In this document: piece by piece, positions 1 through 7,295 of the stretch
How the letters are laid out: the number at the start of each line of letters is the position of its first letter
Position numbering within the stretch: position 1 is the first letter of the stretch
From: Acidobacteriota bacterium
GTDB lineage: Bacteria > Acidobacteriota > Terriglobia > Terriglobales > Acidobacteriaceae
DNA length: 7,820 nt
Direction: 5' to 3'
Assembly: GCA_023441255.1 (NCBI GenBank)
Contig: JAEZPW010000226.1
Coordinates: 1 to 7,820 of the forward strand
The notes under the pieces: model-generated
The model's database searches: none
Told to the model about the DNA's origin: nothing
Seen by the model: only the letters and a program-made list of their open reading frames with translations
Made by a program: the position numbers and the translations under genes

Positions 1-3000
1 GTTTCAAGAGCCTTGATGGCGACCACATCTTCCATGCCGGTGCCCATCGCGTGTCCCGTCAGGCCTTTGGTGTTCGCGATCACGATCTGGTTAGCACGTT
101 CGCCGAAAACCCGACGAAGCGCGAAAATCTCTGCTGACGCGCTGCCGCCTCGTGCCGGCGTATAGGTTTCGTGGGAAACAAACACCATCCTGGAAGCGAT
201 CTCTTCGCGACGTATGCCGCCCCGCTTTTCGGCTTGTGTGATGGTGCTTTCCATCACGTTGCTGATGTGTTGCACGTCAAGGCGGGTGCCGTGAAACGCA
301 CTGTTTGCGGTCACGGAACCCAAGACTTCACAGATCGGCCTGATACCACGTTCCCGCGCCGCCTCTGCACTTTCAATGACGATGGCCGCAGCTCCCATTC
401 CGACGATCATGCCGTGGCGCCGGCGGTCGAACGGAGTGGCGGCATCTTCCACTACTTCGTCTGTAGCGGCTGCGCCGCTCGCCAGGAATCCCGCGCCCAT
501 CCACTGCATCAGGTTCTCTGTCGTGACATCGTCAGCCGAAACGACGATCACCCTGCGGCAGCGCTTGGCGTAGATCCAATCTTCGGCCAGCGCGATCGCC
601 TGGGCGGTGCTTGCACAAGCAGCATTGATCTGCGTGTTCGGCCCGCGCGCGCCGATGTGTTCAGCGAATTGCGAATGTCCCATCGGCAGCGTTCTGAACA
701 GGAATCGACGGTCGAGGACGTACGGCTGTTCGTCTATTGCGGTCCGCAGCTTCGCTATCTGGCCTTCGATTTCCTTCGCCAGTTCAGGTTTAATTTCAGA
801 GCGGATGCGTTCCAGGGTGGCCAGTTGATCGCGCCGCGAGCGGTCTTCGTAATACCGGGCCATCTCATCGGCGAACGCGTTATAGCCGGGGAACGCAGAG
901 GCGAAGATCACGCCGGTATCATCGCGAAGAGCGTCGGGCAATCCCCAGCGATCGGGCAATTGTGTCCCCTTCGTGGTCTTCTTATAGCGCATCACAAGGG
1001 GGATGCCGGCGTCACGAAGAGCGTCCATACCCGAGGCGATCGCTAGAACCGTAGTGCGATCAAGAGCAGACACACGCTCGGAGGAGACGCCGTATTCCGA
1101 TTCGAGGTTGATATCACCGCCGCGTCCGGCGAGCTTTATTACCTCATTAATGTCGCTGATCGCTTCGAATGTCGGCCCGCCATTGTCGGTCTTCACCAGG
1201 CGCATGATGTGCTTGTCGAGCATCGCTTGCCGGAACTGAATCGGCAGTGGCTTTATGAACTGGTCGCCGCGCAGGATACGCTCGACATTGGTGTCGTCGA
1301 ACACGCGATCAGTTCCCGGCAGACCGATTGCTGCGCCGCTAACGACCACCGGGGCGAGCTTCGGCGAAGAATCCCCCTTGTACAAGTGGTAGCCCCGCTC
1401 CAGGACCTCGGCGAACATCCGACCGAGTTCGATGTAGCGTTCGCCATCCGGAGGTGTTGTCGCGACTGACGGCACCTGAACGGGTGACATCGACACAGGT
1501 GCAACGTCAGCCTCCACCGGTTCAGCGGTCTCACACACGGTAGTCGGAGTGGCGCGGTCTGCAATCTCGGGCTTAACAGTTTCTTCGGACGAGGCGCTGC
1601 CTCGCCCGAGTCCGGCAGCGTAAAGGCCACAAAGCGCCTGGTTGAAGGCAACAACATCGTCAAGTTTGGGGTGGTTGGTGAAGAACGAAAAAACATCGCC
1701 TTCTTTGCCCAGCACGTCCTCGACGAATCCGTGCAAAGCCTTCTTCGGGCCGGTCTCCACGAATATGCGCGCGCCAGCGGCGTACAGCGATTGCAGACCT
1801 TTTACGAACTGCACAGGCGCGGCGACCTGGCGAGCGAGGATATCAAGCATTTTGGACCGGACATCTCCGTCCGTCGGATAGAAGTTGCCATCGACGTTTG
1901 CGACGACGGGTATGCGCGGCGGTTGCAGGCGGAGTCTCTCCAGCATCTCGCGGAGTGGTTCGCTGGCCGGCGACACGATCGATGTGTGGAATGCATGGCT
2001 GACCGGCAACGGTATCGCCGTGTACCCCGCTGTCTGCAATTTTTCGATCGCCTTTTCGACCGCGTTGGTCGCGCCGCCGATGACGGCCTGGTTCTCGCTG
2101 TTGATGTTGGCGATCACAACATAACCGTCGACTTCGGAGATGATGCGTTCGATCTCCTTCATCGGGGCAAGCACTGCGGCCATTTTGCCGTTATCGGCCA
2201 TAGACACGCGCGTCATCTCCCGGCCTCGTGCGGCCACGGCTTCCAGTGCATCTTCGAAGGGGAGTGCTCCGGAGGCTTCGAGCGCGCCGTACTCGCCGAG
2301 GCTGTGGCCCATCGCCATATCAGGCTCGATGCCGTAAGCGGCAAGGAGGCGCGTCATGGAGGCGTCGGTGGCCAGCACAGCAGGCTGCGTGATTGCGGTC
2401 TGACGAAGGTCCTCTTCAGCTTGGGCGACGGCAGCCGGGTCAGCTTTATCCACGTAGATGTATTCCGTGAGCGGCTTGCCCAAGATCGGCGTCATCACGC
2501 GGTCTGCCTCGGCGAAAGTTTCGGCGACGATCGGCTCAACCTTGCGGAGCTTGCGCAGCATGTTCACGTACTGCGATCCCTGTCCGGTGTAGAGGAATGC
2601 AACCTTTGGGGCCGGGCCAGTGCCTCGGAATACTCCCTGAGCACGAAGTGCCTTCCACACGGCCGGCTGGTTCGCGGCCAGTGCCTTGATCGCCTTTGCT
2701 GCACGATCAGCCAACTCGGCGGAGTCACCGTAATCGATGACGACCCGCTCCGGTGCGTGCAGATCGCACTCGGCGGGTGGTGCTGGGTCGGGTGCATGTC
2801 CCGCGGCGGCATCCTTCTGAATCTTGCTCAGGCGTTCTGATAGCTCTTGTGCCGTCGCAGCTCCGATGACGAGCGCGCCTCGGAGCGGTGCCTTAAACGA
2901 AGGCTTGGAGTGGGAGTAGGAGCCATTGTCGCTTGCCTGCGGAGCAGGTGCTGGGTTCGCGTTCATAGGTGCCTCACTTGCCAGGGCCGCTGGTACGTTG

Positions 3001-4457
3001 ACCGTAGTTGACCGTTTGCCATTCCCGTTGATTCGTCCGGGCATGAACTCTTCCAGAACCACGTGGAAGTTCGTTCCGCCGAAACCGAATGCACTCGCAC
3101 CCGCGCGACGCGGAGTATCAGCCGGGACCTTCCACTCCCGTAGTTCGGTATTTACGTACAGAGGACAGTGCGCGAAGTCGATGTTCGGATTCGGCCGTTC
3201 GAACTTCAGGCTTGGCGGGAGCACCTTCTCATGCAGCGCCATGGCGGTCTTGAGCAGGCCGGCAGCTCCGGCGGCGCCCTTCAGATGGCCGATATTCGAC
3301 TTCACCGATCCAAGCGCAACCGTATGTGCCGGTACGTTGGACTTGCTCAGAACCGAGGCAATGCTCTCGACTTCAACGACGTCGCCCACCTTAGTTGATG
3401 TGCCGTGGCCTTCAATGTACGTCGCCGTTGCCGGGGACAAGCCGGCATTTTCCCAGGCGCGTTCGACAGCCAGCTTCTGGCCTACGGGATTCGGCGCGGT
3501 GATGCCCTTGCCCTTGCCGTCGCTCGAGCCTGCGATTCCGCGGATCACAGCGTAGATCTTGTCGCCGTCCCGCTCAGCATCAGCGAGACGTCTTAGCAGG
3601 AATATGACAGTGCCTTCGCCCATGACGAAGCCGTCTGCACCATCTGCATACGGGCGGCTGCCGGTTGCGGAGAGCGCGCCGATCTTGCAGAACTTCACGA
3701 ATGTCGGCGCACCCATATTTCGATCAATGCCGCCGGCGATGGCGTAATCGAAATGGTGCTGCACGAGTCCCTCGACAGCCGCGGTCATTGCCGCCATCGC
3801 GGAGGCACAGGCAGCATCGCAGACAAAATTCGGGCCGTGGAAGTTATAGAGGTTTGCGATACGTCCGGCGATGCAGTTCGCCAGTTCGCCCGGCATGCTG
3901 TCCTCGGTAACTTCAGGTAGTAGCTTAGCAATGCGGCTGTGCAGTTCCTCGGTGATCTGCTGGCGTACAGATTCGGGAAGTTTTGCAAAGGCGGCGCTGG
4001 ATCCAAGCTCGCGGGCGTATTCGGGGAAGTACACACGCATTGACGTGAGGTAGTGCTTCTCGCCGGCCATGGCATTGCCGAGAATGACCGCCGTCCTATC
4101 GGTGTCGATGGCGCGTTTCGGATATCCGTAATCTTCGAGCGCTTCACGCGTGCAGCCAATCGCCCACTGCTGCGCCGTATCCATTGCATTTGCCACGCGA
4201 GGAGGGATTGGCAGGCGCCACTTCATTGGGTCCCAGGCGTGCTCGCGTACCCATCCGCCAATCTTCGAATAAGTCTTGTCTGGCGCGGCCGGATCGGGAT
4301 CGTAATAGAGTGCCGGGTCCCAACGGTCCGGCGTGACTTCCGTGATGCAGTATCGCCCTTCCTTGATGTTCTTCCAGAAGGCCGGCGCATTAGGCGCTTC
4401 AGGCAGAACGGCGCCGACACCAACGATCGCGATCGCTCTATTTCCCGTGTTTTCCAT
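1..4457 (-). CDS. Type I polyketide/PUFA-synthase-like megasynthase, KS-AT-KS, 3' end beyond window
   Basis: The frame is open for 1485 codons from the ATG at 4457 to the left edge, with no stop. A GGAG site (4465-4468) sits 7 nt upstream of the start. Domain order: (1) ketosynthase, about residues 5-470, with Cys217 in DAACASA, His351 in EGHGTST, His391 in KSNIGHLKG and the closing GFGGTNFHVVLEE; (2) an Ala/Pro-rich linker and KS-AT adaptor, about 470-615; (3) acyltransferase, about 615-945, with GQGSQ at 625, nucleophile Ser719 in GHSLGEY and HAFH at 821-824, a motif usual in malonyl-CoA-specific ATs; (4) a Val/Pro/Thr-rich linker, about 950-1005; (5) a second, divergent ketosynthase from about 1036, with Cys1281 in NAACAST, His1429 in HETYT and His1469 in TKGLTGHAMG. 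Both KS domains should condense acyl chains with malonyl units. No carrier-protein DSL motif is seen between the AT and the second KS. By family knowledge this is a cytosolic synthase of lipid or polyketide chains. The product is unknown and later domains are not visible. I am confident of the domain calls, less so of the PUFA-like subclass. Confidence 0.92.
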   Translation of the reverse strand, partial: MENTGNRAIAIVGVGAVLPEAPNAPAFWKNIKEGRYCITEVTPDRWDPALYYDPDPAAPDKTYSKIGGWVREHAWDPMKWRLPIPPRVANAMDTAQQWAIGCTREALEDYGYPKRAIDTDRTAVILGNAMAGEKHYLTSMRVYFPEYARELGSSAAFAKLPESVRQQITEELHSRIAKLLPEVTEDSMPGELANCIAGRIANLYNFHGPNFVCDAACASAMAAMTAAVEGLVQHHFDYAIAGGIDRNMGAPTFVKFCKIGALSATGSRPYADGADGFVMGEGTVIFLLRRLADAERDGDKIYAVIRGIAGSSDGKGKGITAPNPVGQKLAVERAWENAGLSPATATYIEGHGTSTKVGDVVEVESIASVLSKSNVPAHTVALGSVKSNIGHLKGAAGAAGLLKTAMALHEKVLPPSLKFERPNPNIDFAHCPLYVNTELREWKVPADTPRRAGASAFGFGGTNFHVVLEEFMPGRINGNGKRSTTVNVPAALASEAPMNANPAPAPQASDNGSYSHSKPSFKAPLRGALVIGAATAQELSERLSKIQKDAAAGHAPDPAPPAECDLHAPERVVIDYGDSAELADRAAKAIKALAANQPAVWKALRAQGVFRGTGPAPKVAFLYTGQGSQYVNMLRKLRKVEPIVAETFAEADRVMTPILGKPLTEYIYVDKADPAAVAQAEEDLRQTAITQPAVLATDASMTRLLAAYGIEPDMAMGHSLGEYGALEASGALPFEDALEAVAARGREMTRVSMADNGKMAAVLAPMKEIERIISEVDGYVVIANINSENQAVIGGATNAVEKAIEKLQTAGYTAIPLPVSHAFHTSIVSPASEPLREMLERLRLQPPRIPVVANVDGNFYPTDGDVRSKMLDILARQVAAPVQFVKGLQSLYAAGARIFVETGPKKALHGFVEDVLGKEGDVFSFFTNHPKLDDVVAFNQALCGLYAAGLGRGSASSEETVKPEIADRATPTTVCETAEPVEADVAPVSMSPVQVPSVATTPPDGERYIELGRMFAEVLERGYHLYKGDSSPKLAPVVVSGAAIGLPGTDRVFDDTNVERILRGDQFIKPLPIQFRQAMLDKHIMRLVKTDNGGPTFEAISDINEVIKLAGRGGDINLESEYGVSSERVSALDRTTVLAIASGMDALRDAGIPLVMRYKKTTKGTQLPDRWGLPDALRDDTGVIFASAFPGYNAFADEMARYYEDRSRRDQLATLERIRSEIKPELAKEIEGQIAKLRTAIDEQPYVLDRRFLFRTLPMGHSQFAEHIGARGPNTQINAACASTAQAIALAEDWIYAKRCRRVIVVSADDVTTENLMQWMGAGFLASGAAATDEVVEDAATPFDRRRHGMIVGMGAAAIVIESAEAARERGIRPICEVLGSVTANSAFHGTRLDVQHISNVMESTITQAEKRGGIRREEIASRMVFVSHETYTPARGGSASAEIFALRRVFGERANQIVIANTKGLTGHAMGTGMEDVVAIKALE

Positions 4458-4508
4458 GATGACGCTCCGCTTTCAGTAGGCAGAAGTTATGAGTGCAATG
4501 GCCCCTAC

Positions 4509-4556
4509 AAAAAAATCAAGAACATGCGTGGGAACAGTGCGTGGCTGTCCCCACGC
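4509..4556 (-). terminator. Candidate intrinsic terminator between dehydrogenase and synthase genes
   Basis: Read on the minus strand, arms 4545-4556 and 4526-4537 form a 12-bp stem. It includes one G-U pair and encloses a 7-nt loop (4538-4544). A U-rich stretch follows and ends in seven U (4509-4515). The U7 run starts about 10 nt past the stem base rather than directly after it, so termination may be only partial. It lies about 60 bp after the dehydrogenase stop and about 50 bp before the synthase ATG, so it could end or attenuate the etf-dehydrogenase transcript. No convincing sigma-70 promoter was found in the remaining 50 bp. Confidence 0.5.
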
Positions 4557-4568
4557 CTCGCGAAGAAT

Positions 4569-4594
4569 GCTGGCTTGCACCCCGACAAGCCAGC
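4569..4594 (-). other. Perfect 9-bp hairpin just after the acyl-CoA dehydrogenase stop
   Basis: GCTGGCTTG (4569-4577) and CAAGCCAGC (4586-4594) are perfect inverted repeats around an 8-nt loop, starting about 20 bp past the dehydrogenase stop codon. On the minus strand the stem is followed by AUUCUUCG, which is too weak a U tract for a classic terminator. A 3'-end stability or processing stem, or one half of a tandem terminator with the hairpin at 4526-4556, is more likely. The role is inferred. Confidence 0.4.
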
Positions 4595-4614
4595 TTTCAC
4601 AGAAACCCGTGCAT

Positions 4615-6300
4615 CTAGGCCGATGCTGCTGCTCGCTTTGGCACGCGGTCGAACAGCACGTCGGCGATGTAGTCCATGTCCGTGATCAGACCGGCTTGGC
4701 ATCGGTGAATTGCCGGTAATCCGAGCGCGGCTTCGAATGTAGGTATTTCAGCTTCAGTGAGTCCGCCTCCACCGATGACCAGACGCATGCCTTCTTCCGC
4801 GACTTTCAGCGCTGCTTCCCGCGCAAAGGTGCGACTGAGCGCAGCAAGTGCGGTCGCATCGAAGCGAGTGCTTGCTTTCTCGTTCAGCTTTCCGTTGGCA
4901 GCGCGAGCAGCGCGGCGGCAGAAGCACGCGGCACTTTCGGCGTACGCGATCAGTTCACCAAGGCGCAGCAGGACATGCTGGAAGCGAGTGAGGCGACCGA
5001 CGCGTGACTTCTCCATTACCTCGGCCAGCGCATGCAGGGAGAGAGCAGCGGTGTCGGCCCCTAACTTCGGATGCGTCTTGTGCAGCTCCTCCATCTTGCG
5101 GGCCTCGTCGTGATAGTGCTGTCCGCGCGTCTTCAGGTGGAGCTGCCAGCGATCACGGCTGATGGTCATCTCCATGATCTCGGAGGTGCCTTCATAAATG
5201 CACGTGATGCGGACGTCCCTCTTCATCTTCTCAACCATGTATTCGTGCGTGTAGCCGTACCCGCCGTGTGCCTGAATGGCGGCCTCTGCCGCGGCATTGC
5301 CGCCCTCGGTCGCCATGTACTTGGCGATGGCGCCTTCGGTATTCAGAGCGCCGTGAGAGCCTTCGCCGGCGTCGATCCGTTCCGCCGTCTCCTCTATACA
5401 GGAGCGGGCGGCCTCGAGCTTCGCCACATGCGGCACAATGAGCTTGTGCGTGTAGCCCTGCTTCTCCGAAAGAGGCGCGCCGCCTTGAATGCGCTTGGTC
5501 GCGTACGGAATCGCGCGGTCGAGTGCCGCCCATCCAGTCCCCAACCCAAAGGCTGCAACCATCACCCGCGTGTAGCCGAACACGAGCTGCGCCTGGATGA
5601 GTCCTTGTCCTTCCACTCCGCCGATCAGCCGGTCGGCGTCCACGTAGACGTTATCCAGAGCGAGGGCGGCAGTGTTGCTCAGGCGAATGCCGTGCTTGTT
5701 CTCGGGCTTGTCATGCGTGAATCCCTTCACGCCTTTCTCAAGGACAAACCAGCTTGGGCCGGCAGGCGTATTCGCCAGAATGGTGTAGAGGTCGGCGATG
5801 CCACCATTGCTGATCCACTGTTTGTTCCCCGTGATCTTGTAGCCCACGACTTTTTCGCCGTCCATCACGCGCTCGGCCGTCGTCTTCAGCGCACCGAGAT
5901 CGCTGCCGGCTTCCGGCTCGGTTGCGCCGTAGGCGTACAAAGCGCCGTCATCGGCGATCTTGGAGAGCCACTTCTTCTTCTGCTCAGGAGTCGCTCCGAA
6001 TGTAATGGGATCGCTGCCCAGGAAGGTGGCGAACAGGGAAGTGGCGACGCCCAAGTCGATGCGGGCCATCTCTTCGCAGATCAGGTACACATCGAACGTG
6101 CTGCCGCCCATGCCGCCGTATTCTTCCGGAAGGAAAAGCAGCTGAACGCCCAGCTTGTCGGGATCGCACATCTGGTGAATAATTTCGACCGGACATTCGT
6201 CTTTTTCATCGAGTTCGATCAGCACTTCGTCTGGAAGTTTCTTCTTGGCAAACTCCCGCAGTGATTTCAGGCTGAGTTGGAGTGTCTTCTTCGTTACCAT
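4615..6300 (-). CDS. Acyl-CoA dehydrogenase with C-terminal extension (FAD, ETF-linked)
   Basis: This 561-residue protein should oxidise an acyl-CoA to the trans-2-enoyl-CoA with FAD and pass electrons to EtfAB. The N-terminal helical domain spans about residues 1-120. The flavin-contacting signature GATEPEAGSD is at 125-134 and KQWISNG at 160-166. The C-terminal helical signature QAHGGYGYT is at 343-351, followed by IYEGTSEI, where Glu370 aligns with the catalytic base Glu376 of medium-chain acyl-CoA dehydrogenase. Classic family members are about 380-400 residues. Here about 175 further residues (385-561), mostly helical, extend the C-terminus, as in the long-form members (VLCAD-like or DmdC/AcdA-like). 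The start ATG overlaps the etfA stop by one base (TAATG), with AGGGGG about 6 nt upstream. Substrate chain length cannot be read from the sequence. The adjacent synthase suggests a long or unusual acyl chain, which is inference. Confidence 0.93.
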   Translation of the reverse strand: MVTKKTLQLSLKSLREFAKKKLPDEVLIELDEKDECPVEIIHQMCDPDKLGVQLLFLPEEYGGMGGSTFDVYLICEEMARIDLGVATSLFATFLGSDPITFGATPEQKKKWLSKIADDGALYAYGATEPEAGSDLGALKTTAERVMDGEKVVGYKITGNKQWISNGGIADLYTILANTPAGPSWFVLEKGVKGFTHDKPENKHGIRLSNTAALALDNVYVDADRLIGGVEGQGLIQAQLVFGYTRVMVAAFGLGTGWAALDRAIPYATKRIQGGAPLSEKQGYTHKLIVPHVAKLEAARSCIEETAERIDAGEGSHGALNTEGAIAKYMATEGGNAAAEAAIQAHGGYGYTHEYMVEKMKRDVRITCIYEGTSEIMEMTISRDRWQLHLKTRGQHYHDEARKMEELHKTHPKLGADTAALSLHALAEVMEKSRVGRLTRFQHVLLRLGELIAYAESAACFCRRAARAANGKLNEKASTRFDATALAALSRTFAREAALKVAEEGMRLVIGGGGLTEAEIPTFEAALGLPAIHRCQAGLITDMDYIADVLFDRVPKRAAASA

Positions 6301-7295
6301 TAGCGGCCCCCTGCTTTCGCCGATATGCCTCGTACTTCTCGGACTCTGGTTGTTACCTGTGGCAGGAATTCAAGTAGGTCGGCAACGACTCCGACATCCG
6401 CCACCTGGAAGATTGGTGCCTTAGGATTCTTGTTAATCGCGATGATTAGGGGATTGCCCTTGATGCCGGCCAGGTGCTGGAACGCGCCGCTGATGCCGCA
6501 GGCCATGTACACCTTCGGCTTCACGGTTTTCCCAGAGCTTCCAACCTGCCGCGACTTCGCCATCCACTTGGCGTCGACCACGGGTCGCGAGCACGACACG
6601 GCCCCGCCCATCGTGTCCGCCAGTTCCTGTGCGATCTTGACGTTGTCGGGATCCTGAATGCCGCGGCCGACCGAAACCAGAACATCGTGCTTGGTGATGT
6701 CCACGTCGCCAGTTTCCGCAACAACGGTTTCCAGGTAACGCCGCTTCGCCATGAGCGGTCCGACTTCGCCGGACTTGTCAACGATCTGGCCGTTGACAGG
6801 CGCCTCGACAGGTTTGAACGCGCCCGGTCGAACGTTGATCACGGCCCCAGCGGAGATGTCGCAGCGAACATGTGCGCTCATCTGACCGCCAAATTCCTGG
6901 CGCACCATCTTGAGGTAGACGCCGTTCGTCCCCTCGATGCCGGTTATGTCCGACACGAAGGGGACGCCCATTTTCACCGACAGACCGGGCGACAGGTCGA
7001 TGCCGAAGTGCTCGTGCGCGACCAGCACGATGCTGCCGGCGGGCACTAGCTTGAGCAGTGCCTGTCTCACGAGTTCGGCATTCGGATAAGCGAGGGGTTC
7101 GCTCTCCACCCTCCAAATCTCGCCGTAGGTCTTGCGGAGAGACTCGCAAACGGTCTCGACGTTTGGTCCCGAGCCGGTCACGACGGCCGTGGGGGAAGCG
7201 GTTGCCTCGATTGTTCTGGCTGCTGCCGCCAGTTCAGCCGCCGAATCATCAACGACGCCATTCTTGTGCAGTATGAATGCGAAGATGCGTGGCAT
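6300..7295 (-). CDS. etfA: Electron transfer flavoprotein alpha subunit
   Basis: At 331 residues this has the normal length for EtfA, which binds FAD and with EtfB carries electrons from acyl-CoA dehydrogenases to the membrane quinone pool through ETF:quinone oxidoreductase. The N-terminal Rossmann-like domain covers about 1-190. The C-terminal FAD domain has the family order: VSVGRGIQ (207-214), SRPVVDA with Arg237, QVGSSGK (250-256), GISGAFQH (267-274), AINKNPKAPIF (286-296) and the closing ADVGVVADL. The usual QVGQTGK appears as QVGSSGK, a mild change that keeps a hydroxyl residue. The start codon overlaps the etfB stop by one base (TAATG), with GGGAGGG 8 nt upstream. Its own stop overlaps the dehydrogenase start the same way, so the three genes are probably translated in a coupled series. 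Confidence 0.96.
   Translation of the reverse strand: MPRIFAFILHKNGVVDDSAAELAAAARTIEATASPTAVVTGSGPNVETVCESLRKTYGEIWRVESEPLAYPNAELVRQALLKLVPAGSIVLVAHEHFGIDLSPGLSVKMGVPFVSDITGIEGTNGVYLKMVRQEFGGQMSAHVRCDISAGAVINVRPGAFKPVEAPVNGQIVDKSGEVGPLMAKRRYLETVVAETGDVDITKHDVLVSVGRGIQDPDNVKIAQELADTMGGAVSCSRPVVDAKWMAKSRQVGSSGKTVKPKVYMACGISGAFQHLAGIKGNPLIIAINKNPKAPIFQVADVGVVADLLEFLPQVTTRVREVRGISAKAGGR

Noticed and set aside
1671..2840. Long plus-strand open frame (389 codons) opposite the AT region, and a similar one at 171-1046
   Set aside because: Both are antisense to the megasynthase, whose frame is open throughout with AT and KS motifs. Their translations resemble no known family, and I saw no convincing ribosome-binding site at their starts.
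3000..3060. Ala/Pro/Asn-rich stretch after the first KS, considered as a break, fusion point or frameshift
   Set aside because: The frame is continuous and such linkers are normal between KS and AT domains.
4458..4508. Possible promoter for the synthase (T-rich -35-like run with CATAAC as -10)
   Set aside because: The hexamers match the sigma-70 consensus poorly and the -35-like run is the U tract of the putative terminator, so it cannot be told from chance.
5071..6264. Long plus-strand open frame (397 codons) opposite the acyl-CoA dehydrogenase
   Set aside because: It lies wholly antisense to a gene with clear family motifs. Its translation shows no recognisable domain and is rich in His/Arg/Val, as expected of a GC-biased antisense frame.
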